In this document: positions 38,326 to 50,420 of the stretch, in pieces | Numbering within the stretch: the first letter of the stretch is position 1 | Layout of the letters: every line of letters starts with the position of its first letter | Source: Aldrovandia affinis | Lineage: Eukaryota > Chordata > Actinopteri > Notacanthiformes > Halosauridae | Direction: 5' to 3' | DNA length: 64,000 nt | NCBI GenBank assembly: GCA_029706075.1 | Contig: JAINUG010000052.1 | Location: forward strand, 423,001 to 487,000 | Translations under genes and position numbers: made by a program | Notes under the pieces: generated by a model | Told to the model about the DNA's origin: nothing | Database searches by the model: none | What the model saw: only the letters and a program-made list of their open reading frames with translations

Positions 38326-38707
38326 GTATGAATTCTAATGAGGATTATTTGTGTTGTTGACCTCCGTCTTATTGATGGATGTTGTGATTTTATTTTAGCG
38401 TTTTGCATTTCTGTGCTGCAAATCAAGCTGACCTGCAGAAGGCTCTGCAAAGCTGTGGACCGACGGTAAAATGCATGTTACTAAGAGTCCACTTATTTAG
38501 TGATCTGGTGACTGAAGTCTTCCCATTACGGCCATGGGCTTTAGTCTACCACTAAATGCACAGGATGCCTCAGCCCCTCAGCAGCGTGAGAAGGGAGTGT
38601 TCGCTTGAGGCGGCGGGCGTGCGGCCGCGTGTGATCGCCGCTACGTGACGCAGAGTGTGGACCGTGACGAACGCAGACCACCTTAACGTGGGCTTCAGAA
38701 GCTGACC

Positions 38708-38733
38708 GGAGGGGGAGGGGGAGGGGGAGGTGG
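38708..38733. repeat. G-rich tract
   Basis: Four G5-type runs separated by single A residues. This fits a G-quadruplex consensus. It lies in a CpG-rich part of the intron. Confidence 0.6.
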
Positions 38734-39554
38734 CGACCCTGAAAGGAGGAGTGCGGTGACTGCGGCTGTTGTCTCGCTGAAACACCGCCCCGGCCGTGTG
38801 AGCAGGAGGGGGGGGGCTCCTCCACCTCGACACGGCCGGACTCTGTTCTCCGGCTCCCGGTGTGGAAAGAGGGCTTCGTCCCGGCCCGCTCGGGTTCGGT
38901 GTTCCCACGAGCGCCCGTCCCGCTGCAAACAAAGGAGCACAAAAGAGTGTGGGGGGGCTTGGCATTTCTGCGCAGGGAGGTTCGAGAGATGCGGGTCTCC
39001 GTATGCCATCTGGCGCAGTTATGTAACGAGACACGTGCGCATCCGCAAGGACCCGAGGCGACCAATCACGTTCCGCCAGCGCGGCTCAGAGAGGGTTACG
39101 GACCCCCGCTCCGCTCCCCACCCCCCCACCCCCAACCTAGCCTTGTTTACCGTACCGGGAGGCGCTGACCGCGTCCAATTACCCCCCCAGAGTTCACCGC
39201 CCCTCACGAGGGGGTCTGGCTGCTGTGACCCAAACCCAAGTGACACACCGGTTGTGGGCAGCGTGCTCTGACCATTAGACTTCCTGGGCCGGGGGGTTGG
39301 GGGGTTGTGTGTGGCAGTACACAGCAGGGTGGACGAAGGGGATGAAGAGCGCTCGCTTGGTGATGTGCTGAAGGCGCTGCACCCACCCACCCCCTCACCT
39401 GCCCGTCCGGCGCACATCCACGGCCCCTCCCACACCTCTCCGGGGCAGACCGCGCAAAACCGGATCCCGCCGGTCCGCGCTTGACACAAACGGTCTCGGA
39501 ATTAGGGCAGAGCTGGAGGGGGGAGCGAGAGAGCGTCGCACACAGACGTGACAC

Positions 39555-39578
39555 GCACACACACACACACACACACAG
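39555..39578. repeat. (AC)n microsatellite
   Basis: A short ACACAC run in a GC-rich part of the intron. Confidence 0.7.
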
Positions 39579-41223
39579 GCAGAGGGAGGCGTTGCCGATT
39601 GGTCCGGGGGAACGTGGGCTTCTGGTTTTGTGATCTGACAATAGCACTGGTGCGGGACATCGCCATCTCCCCGGAGACCGGCGAAGCCCTGGGAAACTTT
39701 GGTTTCGGGTGTGTCCGATCCCCGCTCTCGTCATCCCTCCGAAAGAACAGCTCCTCTGTTTGCGCACTGCTTGCGCTCGACGGAGCGGGAACCTGACGCT
39801 GGCAGCGGATGGATTTCCTTCGCACGGCAAAAAGCGTCGAGCTGCAGACCAGGGACGTGTCGTCCCCGGACACAATACGCCTCTCACATTGTAACCGTAC
39901 ACAGTGCGTTTCCAGCGCGCCGTCCACAAACGACACACGGCTGCCTGCCCTGTGGGACGCATGCGAGAGCCCCTCTCTGTATCTCATGGCCAGCGGCTAG
40001 CTGTGCGATCTGGAGGAGGTCCGATCGGCTGGAATGGCAAGGGCAGGGTAGTAGGGCTTTCTGTATGGGAATGAGCCCCGCCTTTAGTGGGTGGGGTAAA
40101 GGGGACGTGTCGATGATACGTTTGACACCACCCCCCGGCCCAGAGCAGTCAATCCAAACTGGATGTTGAATGTTGACATTTTCATGTGAATCAACGCAAA
40201 GTCTGTTTTTCTTTTTTTCTTCCCGCCCCCCGAGAGTAAATCACTACTGTGCTGCACCTGTGTGTGGAATCCTCTCCGGTTACACGTGCTTGCGTGCGTG
40301 CGTGCGTTATGTGTCTGTGTGTGAATGATTAATTGCGCGTGAGAGAGCGCTCATGCCCCGGTTCACACAGTTTGCACATTTAGTTCCTGTCACGGCGATC
40401 CGGAGAGCAGAATCGGTGAAAACATTGCTCATTTCTTTTCAGCTCAGAGACGGAAGCGCGTCGCGTACGCTACGGACATTTCTCGCGGAGCCCTCCGTTT
40501 CACTGGAGGTCTGGCTGCGTCCGTGAAGCGCTGCGTTTGTGTTCGTGCTGCCGGATCGTGGCTTTGTGGACCGCCTCGCACACACCGGCCGCTCTTGTTT
40601 CTTACGAGTGCCCCTCTCCCCTGTCTCGTGTGTGTGTCTGTCTTGTCCGTCTGTTTTGCCTGTGTCCGTGTGCGTGCGTTTTAGATTTCGCTCTGTCCAC
40701 GTGTACCTAGACTGTAGGCAAATGGCGAGCCTAGATGGGCCCGAACAGCCCGTTCAAATCATCATGCATTCTTATGCTCTTAATATTCAACCGCCAAAGT
40801 AGAGCAACTGACAGTCACTCAACAGTCAACAGAAAAGCCACGTGAGGTTCGGGAGGGGGAGGTTCTCTCGCCGTTTTGTGCAAAACAGTCCAGTCGAGCG
40901 ACCGGTCCTGGGCTTTTCTCCAGCGGTGGTTACCGTGTTCTGTTTTTTGTTCGTCCGGTTAGCGGCAGGTTTCGTTTCACTTGACTTGCACCTCCTGTAT
41001 TTGTGTTACGGTGTGTGCATTTGACCAAACCCTGAATACTGCTCAAGAAAGCGTGATTTGGGCTGAATGTAATACCGAAGGCTGCATTCGGTCCCCATCC
41101 CTACCAACACATGCTGCGATCGCTCACCACGAGTCTGCAGATTGCTTGCTGTTCAGTGGCAGTCTCCACCAAGAACATTTTGTACAGCAGAAACAATCCG
41201 CCCCTCCCCCCTTCCCCTCTTCC

Positions 41224-41252
41224 CCATCCTCCTCCTCCTCCTCCTCCTCCTT
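41224..41252. repeat. (TCC)n microsatellite
   Basis: About eight TCC units in a pyrimidine-rich intronic patch. Confidence 0.8.
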
Positions 41253-42213
41253 GCCCCCCTCTCCTCCTCTCCCCCCGAGAAGTGCTTTAGGAGCCCGGAA
41301 TGCCCCTGGGCCACCTTGACCATTGCCCCTCTCGCCCGGTCATTTGAGAATGCGAAAGAGAGATTAAAAAGAGATGTTTTTTTAATCCCCTGCGTGCGAA
41401 AGGTCCGTCTTTAACGCAGCGGAAAGAGCAGGGGGCGGGGGGGAGGATCCGCCTGCTTCTTACATCACAACACGGATTCACCTGTCACTTCGCATCAAGG
41501 GCGGAGTGGTCCCGGACAAAGGGGGGAGAAGGCGCGTGCTGGCGCAGCGACAAAGGCTCTCCACCCCCACCGCTCTTGTCCCACTGGCGTTCTTTCGCCG
41601 TCGTTTCATGCGGAAAAGCCCAATCGAGCGATCGGTCCCAGGTTTGTTTGGTTTTTTTCCCCCCCTCTCCAGCGGTGGTTATTTTGTTCTTTCGGTTAAT
41701 CCGGTTAAAGCCAGGTTTCGTTTCGCATTACTTATACCTCCTGCCTTTTGTGCTACCACGCTCGCCGGTTACATAAGAGCGGGGGACGCCCGCACCTCAG
41801 GACTTTCTACAAACACAGACTTTTTTTTTACCCCCTCTCCCTCACGTAGCGCCGTGATTCGCTTAGAGAAGTGTCAATTCACCGACAGGCTTTTAGCCCA
41901 CTGCACTGCCTGCTTTTGCTTGAAGATGTCATTCTCCATTTAGTGTAAATAAGCGTTTCAAAAACGAACGGACACCTCTATTTGTCTTGGCGAAACTGGT
42001 AATAATATGGGGGACAAAGGGTTCAAACGCACAGTGCAAGGGTTCAAAAAATGTACGAGTAAAAAGGCATCAGTTGTGCGTTGTGGCACGTGCTTTTTGG
42101 GAAGTGTGTTCTTGTGGTAAATGTGACACTGGGGAGTTCGATCTCGTTTTAAGCTCGTTGCACTGTGGCGAGCTTCAGTGTCAGGTAGAACTGGAGTACA
42201 GTGTGACACCAAG

Positions 42214-42366
42214 GGCTGTGGTTCTGTGTGGCTCAGTAGGCAGAGCACGGCACTGACAACGCTCAGGTTGTGGGTTCCATTCCCATTGGGATCACATATA
42301 CTGAAAAATGTGCGCATTCACTAATGTGTGCTTTGGATAAAAGCGTCTGCTAAATGCCATACATTA
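42214..42366 (+). mobile_element. tRNA-headed SINE with LINE-type tail
   Basis: The head GTGTGGCTCAGTAGGCAGAG and B box GGGTTCCATTCCC are followed by a short body. The tail TGTGCTTTGGATAAAAGCGT then CTGCTAAATGCC closes the element. It belongs to the same short-body subfamily as the SINE at 22263. Confidence 0.8.
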
Positions 42367-43363
42367 TATCATACATCAGGAAAAGGTTGCTGCTTCACCA
42401 CGCTAGCCAAAATACGCTCTCCCTGAAACCACGGGCTAGGTGGATATGGGGGCGCGGTTCGCCCACAGGCACCCGTGCTGCCAGGCTCGCGAGGCCTAGC
42501 GTCGGACTCTCCGGCGCTGAGTCCTGGACCGAAGGGCGGGGCGGGGGTATCTGAAGGAAGGGCCAGGGGGTCACTCTCCCCTCTCCATCGCTGCACTGCA
42601 GATCGCTGCCTCTGGAGGAGGCCCAGATTACCAAGTCAAGATTACGAAGCCCAGATTACGATATCGACACACAGGAGCGCTGAGGTGCGAAAAGAAAACA
42701 GAGCCTCGTAAATGCTACTTTTGTTTATTGGCTTAGCTGTTTCTCTAGGAACCTGGCCTTTTTCCGGGGACACGCGGCTTATATTTTGCAGATCGTTTTT
42801 ATCCTTTTGCGTAGTTACTGAATCAGTTCGGGTTTATCGCCTTTTTCCGCAGAGCCACGAGAGTAGTGTCGCGCCGAAGATTCAGACCTGCACCCTTCAG
42901 GATACAAACCCGACTTCTGAACCACTGCCCGTCTGTAAATGTAAATGTCATGTAAAACGTCTGACACCAGGGCACGTTTTCCGCCCGATCTTGGGATCGA
43001 AGTGCAGCCGTTTCTGCCCCCCTCCTGCCGCGGCGTCGAGGCCAGACCCACCGAAGGCACAGGCGGCGGTCGAGGACGCGCGCACACAAGCGCACCTAAT
43101 TGGCGAGAAATCCCCCCGTGCGTTTGGGTGCGGACCAGATGAAATCCCCTCCTTTGTCCGCGAGGGCGTTGTTGTTTTTTCGCCAGCGGCCTGCCTAAGC
43201 CCCGGGAGACGTGCGGCGCGGGCGCGCCCCTAAGCCCGTTTGGCCCCAGAAACGCTGATGAGCAGTGACAGGATAAGCCAGGCTCCGGCGCAGGGGCCCC
43301 GACTCTCCTCGCTCCTCAAACGCAGAGGAAGGGAGACGCACGCTCTCCGCCGGACTGTGGCCA

Positions 43364-43395
43364 TGAGGAGGAGGAGGAGGAGGAGGAGGAGGGTG
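43364..43395. repeat. (GGA)n microsatellite
   Basis: About nine GGA/GAG units in a CpG-rich stretch of the intron. Confidence 0.8.
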
Positions 43396-44463
43396 AGGAA
43401 GGGGGCGGCCACAAAGACGTGTCGGGGGGGAGGGAGGGAGCCTGGTACGTAGCGAGCGGCGTGCGCACTGATCACCAGGAAGATTTTAATCTCTGTTGAT
43501 GGTTTATGTAACTGCGGGGGGTCATGTGACCCCGGGAGGCTGTGACATCACGGCTTTGCCCCCCCACTCTTGTTTTCATTCAGTCAATCGCGAGTGCTGC
43601 TGTAAGACGCGCGCGACACAAAGCCCGTACAGTGGGGACAATTTTGGAGAGAGACCAGAGCCCTGACCCGGCCCCCCACTTCTCTTCTGACCCTGTGACT
43701 CTTAGGTGACATCGTAGGGTGAACACTGCCCACGTGGGGGGCACAGAGTCCGCCAGCATCCCGCCGAAAGAAGGGCACTTTCTGTTATCAGAGGTGGAGC
43801 GCCGATTAACGTCAATGAGAGAAACGGTGCTTCTGTCTTCGGGCCTGGAAGAGATGGCCGCGAAGCTTTTGTTCTGGGAGCTGGAACAACATTTGAGGTA
43901 TTTGGAAATTAGCAGCAAATGTTGCAGCATTATTTTTTTATAATTGATTTAAAAAATTGATAGGAATGGGGGCTCTTGAGGTGGTAAGTAGCCCAATAGC
44001 AATAGCCTCATGACAGGTAATTGTATCTCTAAGGCTTGTTGTAAGGGTTGTTTGATTTTTTTTTTTTACCCAAACTCATTCATTTTGAGCTTCAAACATG
44101 AACATGGCTTCCGCGTGGGCTGATGGTGTCCGTTGTCCTCCACGTTAGCGCTAGCTTTGTGCGCCAAGATCACTTTGGGCTGCATAGACTCATTCAATTT
44201 TGAAAAACAAAACTTCAGAATGATGCCAAATGTGTGTTAAATATTAATCGGGTATTTTAATCAGGCATTTTTGGATTGAGTGGTCAATTATTCCTGTTTC
44301 AATATCATATTTTTCTCCATTGGGAACACCTATGGTTCCTACATTGAGTCTTTACAGGGGAATGTTAAAACACCACAACTCAGTTGAATCAGTGATATTA
44401 AGGTACACCAACTTCTTGGAACTTAAGTGAATGAGTTTTATACTTCTAGATGGTGTAAAAAGC

Positions 44464-44482
44464 AATAATAATAATAATAATT
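44464..44482. repeat. (AAT)n microsatellite
   Basis: Six AAT/ATA units. The surrounding 44.37-44.57 kb sequence looks like a diverged interspersed repeat, but I cannot classify it. Confidence 0.6.
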
Positions 44483-47400
44483 TGTCAATGTGATCCAAGT
44501 CATTCGAATCAACAACGTTAAGAAATATAACTGCATTTGAACAAAATGTACAGGGCTGAAGACATCTAGATGACAGCAATGACGTTGCTGTGTGAGGTAG
44601 CTCCTCCCTTCCCTGATGCCTTACGGAGGAATTCCTCAACGGTCTTCTGAAAATGTCAAAACACATGACATTTTCAGCTTGCATTTGATTTTCAACTTTC
44701 TGCAAAAAAAAACCCCAGCATGCTGGCTGGTGGAGTTGATGGGTCTAAACCTTGAAGCCTCATACGCTTCAGTAGAGCAGGGTGAGGATTTTCACGATTT
44801 ATTCTTGTGGTGTTTCCCCTGTACACTGCTTCTCCTACTTTTTCTTGAATATTAATATAACCTGACTACAATATATAATATAATAGTATAATATACCTGA
44901 TATATAAGATACCTGATATAAGACCTATTCCACTGATCAAAATTGAGTAACTGACTAAACACGTTGACACGCATGGTTCGCCGAACTGAAGCAAATCATG
45001 ACCTTTTAGAAAGTTGCTTTGAAAATCACCTTTGAATTTTGTTCAATACTATTTTTGAGGTTTTGGACGCTCAAATGCTTTTTAAATCGTGATTCGTTCG
45101 CGGTGTACGACTAAGACCTCGGGGGCGGGGTCAAGGTGGGCGGGACGGAAAGGGCGTGTCCCCTTCCTACACAGATGTGTCTGGGGTGGTTTTAATATGA
45201 CCTTAATATGACACTAGATTGAACCTGCAACTTCACATCAGATACCCCTGTCACTAACGGTCCTCTTAGGTAGAGCCAAAGACCCTGATCAGAGAAAGGA
45301 ATAGGCCGTCTGTCTCCGGTTTGCAGTTTCATGTACGCTCTGTGGCGACTGTGCCTGTAACCTAAGATTAGTGACCTGTATACAGTACTGTTTGACTGGG
45401 ACAACTCTTGGCTTCTTATCTCAAGAGTTACCAAACGGTCACGTTCAACGGTCGTGAGCTGGGTGGTACCGGGTGCTCAAAAGATCAGTTGGAATCGTCA
45501 GCGGCCGGCATCCAATTCTGCCATCGACCAGCAGTGCCCTGGCGTGCGTTCGCGTGCAAGCCTACGGTCTCCAGAGTCAATATGAGCGTCCTTAAGGTTA
45601 TTTCCAGTGCAGCCGAGGTCAGGTCCCGTATTCCAGGACTATATCGGCCTCCTGTAATCGTCTAAACCCATTTCCAGTCAAAGAACTCTGGAGCCGATAA
45701 CCACGCCTTGAGCTGCTTACCGAGGTCCTGGACCTGGTTTTGGAAAGGCTGATGCATTTAATTCGGATAAGTCATCTATATTTACTGTTCCGTTGCACAA
45801 GACCTCTATATTTGAACCACTCGAGTCCCACGCCCCTCGCGGTTGTGTCACAGGGCAGCCATTTTGTGGAGGACAAAGGCTGCAGGGGTGTCACGCGTGG
45901 TCTTGGTAAGCGTGTTCTCAGAAGTGAACGACGCGGATCTGAATGGCTGTGACGAGAGACGTCCGTTACGTGGTTCTGGATGCGGGCGCGTTCGATCCAG
46001 TACAGGGAGAGCGTAGTGGAATTCTGGATGCGGTTTGAGACACAGACCTGCCTTTGAGGCAACAGTCCTATTCCCCCCTGACAAAAGCATGTCGAGGTGA
46101 ATTTGCCATTTTCCGTGATGCAGAAAGCACCAGCACGCGGAGAATTGTGAAGCGTATTACCCCGCAGACCTCACTGTTTCTGTTTGCCGTTAGCCTTCCC
46201 TCCCTGCCGGGCTGCCTAACGCCACGTTCGGAAGAAGCTCCCTTCCCTACAGGGAAGAAACAGTGGCTCATTCTTACAGCTCACCACATGACCAATTCAC
46301 ATATTAGACGACGTTTACTGTTGGCTTATGGTCCTTGTGATATACCACCTGGACTCCCACTGTAGGGCTCTCTCGGAAGGTGATGGTAATGGCAGAGGAG
46401 AGCGCGTAACGGAACATTGACAATAATGGGAACGCTCACTGCAGCCGTAAGTGCACATCACCCTACTGTTTACTGCACCATACTGTTTTATGACCTGACC
46501 CGTGAAGCTGTCCCGTAGTGTCTCTGTGAGCTGTTCATATCAGCTCTAATATATACTGGGCCTAGACGGGGGGGGGACCTTTAGCCTTAACTAACAAAAC
46601 TAAAATAAGAATGTTAACGTAGACTAGCAGTGTCCGAACAGCCAGGAGGGCATTGCACCGAGCTGCTGTAAAAGCGAAAAGGCCAGGTGGCTAATGCTTA
46701 AGCTTAAATGGCGTGAAATTAATGTATACATTTTGGACTAGGGGCCCCGTCACACCAAGGCTGAGGCCCAGTGGCGATCGCGTGTTCGGACGGCCCTGTG
46801 AAAGACGCGTGGTTCTGATCAGAGGCAGGGCTTGTGAGCTGCCGTAGAGCCTCGACAGTCATGTGCTTTCCATTTGGCAGCTGGCAGAACGTGAGAGTGT
46901 TTGTTACGCGATGACTGCTCAATTTTTAGCCAAGCCTTTTATAGTTTAATCACGTCAATTACAGCGTAAGCCTCAATTACCTCAAATGACCATGGGTTTC
47001 AGGCTTGCGGCAATTTGCAAAATTGTGTCAAATCTACTGAAGCGAGGCTCTGTCTGGTTGCCCCTGACAGTGTTCAATATCCAACCCCAATGCACACTTT
47101 TCTTATTTACACCAAGCAGTATTTGTGTATGGTGGAGTTGTTTCAAATGGAGGATCGCTCTCTCGATCGATTGTTGCTCTTTTTTCTGTTGGTGCTGAAG
47201 GCTTTCTTGGATTGCTGATATACTGTCCAGTGTATTTATTCATAGTCCAAGACATAGAAAAGGTCAATCATTTAACGTTAATTTGATGGTTGTTGAAGTC
47301 TTCTCTTTCAAGTGATATAAATTGATTACCCAAAATGTTGATTAAGGGACCGGATAACGAATTATAATATACTAGTAATCAAGTAATGTATTAACTTGCA

Positions 47401-47939
47401 TAGTTCAGTATGGTAATACATGTTAGTTCAGCGTTAGGATGCCTGTAAATGTCTGATCTGTAGATAATGCAGCAGGATGATGCGCCAGAATCAGTCGGCA
47501 GGTGGCAGCACTTTTGCGTAGAACGCTTGCATAAACCCTCAACTGTCGTCCCTGCACCTGCAGAAGCAATGTCGTGTCTTGATTTCATCAGATCTGTGCA
47601 CAATTGATTTTACAGCTACGGTGTTAGTCACTGAATATTTATTTTTGTTATTAGTTTATTAGTGCGTTTCCCCCTCCAAGTAGTTATTTGTACCTAATAT
47701 AATGGTAAATCAAAAATTAGTCTCAGATCTGATAACGTGGTTACCGCGGTTACACTGTGAACTTTGTTGGAAAGAAATTGTTTACATGAAGTAAAATGTC
47801 TCAAATCCAAACGTTTAAATGTGTGGCGTTGTGCTTTCTCATTCCCTGCCGGTTTTTCCCAGTTTCGAATGTGCACTTTGAATACATTATGCTAAGGAGG
47901 TCGGCTGAGCTCCAGGTTGGGGCGTTGCCACATAGATTA

Positions 47940-48242
47940 GTCAAATGAGTTTCACTCTCCACCAATGGGGTGCTGCATTGCGCTGTTTTTCTTGGATAAA
48001 TTATGCAAATGAAATGGAGGCTGCAGATTTTCAGCAAAGCAGAGATGAGCTGACCTTGGAGATTCTTTGTGCTGCGGTTGTAGATGAACGGGCTCTCCTG
48101 GATGCCAGCGTTTTCTGCTGGGAAACCAAACTTCGCCCACAAAAAAGCAATTTCTACCCCGGCGAAAAGAGAATGCTGTTTTAAACCAACTCCAAGACGA
48201 CATTTTATTTGCTTTCGTTTTGGTATATATGGACGAAATAGC
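47940..48242 (+). promoter_or_regulatory. tsc22d1: tsc22d1 short-isoform promoter / 5' UTR
   Basis: The 300 bp before the short first exon contains a CCAAT box (47962-47966) and a perfect octamer ATGCAAAT (48003-48010). An in-frame ATG at 48084 lies within it, without an intervening stop before the annotated start. TSC22D1 short transcripts start from a separate internal promoter in mammals, and the exon position supports the same here. The exact start site is not visible. Confidence 0.55.
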
Positions 48243-48364
48243 ATGAATACCCCATGCTACACGGTGGCGATGGATCTTGGTGTTTGCCAACTGAGGAATT
48301 TTTCTATATCATTTTTATCGTCATTGCTGGGTACAGAAAGTTCACCCGTCAGGCTTGATAATAG
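48243..48364 (+). CDS. tsc22d1: tsc22d1 short isoform, coding exon 1
   Basis: Alternative first coding exon of the classical short TSC-22 protein: 40 codons plus two bases. The peptide MNTPCYTVAMDLGVCQLRNF aligns with the mammalian short form, which also has an internal VAMDLG. It continues with FSISFLSSLLGTE and RLDN and ends AG|GTAATT in phase 2, the same phase as the long exon. Joined to the two shared exons it gives 144 residues, the human length. The ATG at 48243 has A at -3. The in-frame ATG at 48270 (GCGATGG) has G at -3 and +4, so leaky initiation at residue 10 is possible. The product is a small leucine-zipper transcriptional regulator that dimerises with other TSC22 family members; the function is from family knowledge. 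Confidence 0.93.
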
Positions 48365-49029
48365 GTAATTGTGTATTTTATGTCGAGAAATAATGTGAAA
48401 ATGTCGACTGCAGTCGGTATGGTTGTGATGGTTTGCTGACTTGAATGATGTCGTATTTCATGGTATTGCGTGTTTTATCATGCGTGGTGTGCGTAGGTTA
48501 TTACTAAAAGAAATGTATAACCGATCCCAATTTGGGTTGGCAGCTGTGTTGCTTCTTCTGCTACTGATGCGGTCTGTAAAAGGAGAAAATGCCATTATCG
48601 TGGATAGGTTACACGTCCCATATACTGCCAAAACCTGAGAGATGCTGTCACATACCGTGCTGTCTGCTCGGTTCTTCGTGCTGTGGTTTAGCGGTAACCA
48701 GAGACACATAGGCGTGCATACTGCTGGAAACGCTACACAGAATCTGCGCCTCTAATAAATGGATCTGGCCATTCGCGATTCAGTCGCTTTATTCCCGTTA
48801 AGGGAAAATGCTTAGCTGGCCGAAACCTTGTGAATATCGCCTGGATTTACCTTCGGTTTGGCTCGCAAGCCTAATGGTGCGGGAACAGCTTCGCAGAAAG
48901 GTGTACGAGGTTTGCAATACATGTGCAGATTTTGTACCATGTACTTGTCTTTCTGTGACGATGTGTTGGGGGGCACACGCATCTAGGTGTATTGCGCATT
49001 GATAGATCGGTGTTTGTGTTCTCTTTCAG
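48365..49029 (+). other. tsc22d1: tsc22d1 intron between short exon and shared exon 2
   Basis: A 665-bp intron with donor GTAATT and acceptor TCTCTTTCAG. A hydrophobic open frame inside (48441-48638) has no ATG at its start and is not supported as a gene. Nothing else is recognised. Confidence 0.85.
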
Positions 49030-49081
49030 CTCCTCGGGTGCCAGTGTGGTAGCTATAGACAACAAAATCGAACAAGCGATG
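49030..49081 (+). CDS. tsc22d1: tsc22d1 shared exon 2
   Basis: A 52-bp exon common to both isoforms. One base completes the Ser codon split by the first-exon donor, and 17 codons follow: SSGASVVAIDNKIEQAM. This is the start of the TSC box, nearly invariant across TSC22D1 to TSC22D4. The acceptor is TTTCAG|C and the donor ATG|GTAAGT, leaving phase 0. In the long form these are residues 908-924 and in the short form 42-58. Confidence 0.95.
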
Positions 49082-49879
49082 GTAAGTGAATTCTAAGTTA
49101 ACGTTACTTGTGAGGATTGTGTAATCCTTTTGAATGAAATGCACGCCCAGACGAACGCCACACATGTATGCTTGACTGCATTAAAGCATTTACCAAATCC
49201 GTCCCTCCCCCAGTTAATCTATAGAACGAATTATATAATCCGAATCTCTTATATAACACGATTCAAATGGGACACCCACAAAAGAACGCAACAGCAGTAC
49301 ACGATGCTACTAGCATCTAGTGGTATTGGTATTTGATGTCATTTTAGAAGCACTTGCACCGTTTTCAATTGTGTTTCAGAAAGTACGAGTCTAGCAAACG
49401 CTTAGGTTAAGAACACTAGCTAGCCTAGTCAGTTTACCAGTCAAAAAACCCCAGCGAATGAATGGCGAAAATAATGAGTTGGGAGAATTTGATTAGATTT
49501 TGATGTCAACAAGTTGAAATCTAGTTTATTTTCATTTTCGTTCTCAATTTGTTAACTATCTTGCCATCAACACTGCAGAGACGATCTCAACCATTCATGT
49601 AACCATTAATGATAGAACCCTACAATTGCCTAATTTAGTGACCGTAACAGTTAGCAAGTGCTAGCTGATTCTGTGTTTGTGAGAATATGAAGTAGCTGCA
49701 TTAAACGAAAGTTTGATTTATTGTCGATATAATATATAATTTACTTAAACCAAATATGTGGACGTTTTTAACAGTAAAGTAGAGGCAGACCGAAATTGAA
49801 ACATTTGGACTGAAGGTTTAATATTTCCTTTTGGCCGTTCTTTTGTTACTGGATCCCTGCCGGAGGAGACTCACGCGAT

Positions 49880-50020
49880 TTTGTCTCTTCTCACTGTTGC
49901 TAGGCAAATTGGGAGTATTTGACACCTAGTTATAAATAACTCGGCCACTGATTGGTTCCTCTGTCTAGAGAGCGGCCATTTTTTTTCCTTGGTGACGTTT
50001 TGTAGTCGTAAGAGGAGGCG
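49880..50020. promoter_or_regulatory. Candidate intronic promoter/enhancer cluster
   Basis: Within 140 bp there is an RFX X-box-like GTTGCTAGGCAA (49896-49907), TATAAATA (49931-49938), an inverted CCAAT (ATTGG, 49951-49955), a YY1-like GCGGCCATTTT (about 49971-49981) and a CRE-like TGACGTTT (49993-50000). Such density is unusual for ordinary intron sequence. Motif order is not that of a classical + strand core promoter, so an enhancer or a - strand start is equally possible. This is inference from motifs only. Confidence 0.35.
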
Positions 50021-50318
50021 TGAGTGGATCTGAGAGTTGCACGATGCACTCCGAGTGCCCTTTGCAGCCTGTCAACTCACACATTTTCAGGTATCAGGTT
50101 TAGAATCAGAATACAGTAGCATATCTCTGTCACTAGCATACCGAAAGCGTCTAGCCAGCCAGCTGTAGGTAATATTGAGCATTGGAAATAATAACATAAG
50201 CATACGAATAATAACATTAATAACAAGAATAATACATTGTGGTTATTGTTGCTACTATTGCTATTATTATTCTTAGTAGTAGTAATAGGTGGTGTTGATT
50301 ACTGGTTGTAGGAGTAGT

Positions 50319-50338
50319 AGCAGCAGCAGCAGCAGCAG
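50319..50338. repeat. (CAG)n microsatellite
   Basis: About six CAG units just upstream of the last tsc22d1 exon, in the intron. Confidence 0.8.
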
Positions 50339-50420
50339 TGTACATCAGTTCAAACCTGTACCTTTTGAAAGAGAAATATGAGGACGTTCATAATCGCCAC
50401 GTTTGCCCTTGCTTTTCCAG

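Larger units (their letters stand above)
7551..48242 (+). other. tsc22d1: tsc22d1 giant first intron (long transcript)
   Basis: About 41 kb separates the long first exon from the short-isoform exon; the long-transcript intron itself runs 7551-49029. No other exon is supportable. The intron carries the repeats listed separately (hairpin MITE, V-SINE, Tc1-like copies, SINEs, inverted-repeat elements, minisatellites and CA/GT runs). Stretches such as 7.6-13.2, 17.7-20.2, 24.3-26.1, 38.4-42.2 and 42.4-47.9 kb show nothing beyond unique-looking non-coding DNA, short CpG-rich patches and small simple repeats. Enhancers probably sit here but cannot be identified by eye. Confidence 0.8.
49082..50420 (+). 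other. tsc22d1: tsc22d1 last intron
   Basis: A 1339-bp intron with donor GTAAGT and acceptor GCTTTTCCAG. It contains a cluster of promoter-like motifs at about 49880-50020 (listed separately) and a (CAG)n run at about 50319-50338. No coding exon in frame with the flanking exons was found. Confidence 0.85.

Noticed and set aside
48441-48638. ORF with a signal-peptide-like leucine run after the short tsc22d1 exon
   Set aside because: It starts at TTG, lies in an intron between well-defined exons and has no homologue I recognise.
50044-50090. Possible alternative first exon with ATG 50044 and a GT at 50091
   Set aside because: It would leave phase 2, whereas the only downstream exon starts in phase 0. 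The donor (GTATCA) is weak.
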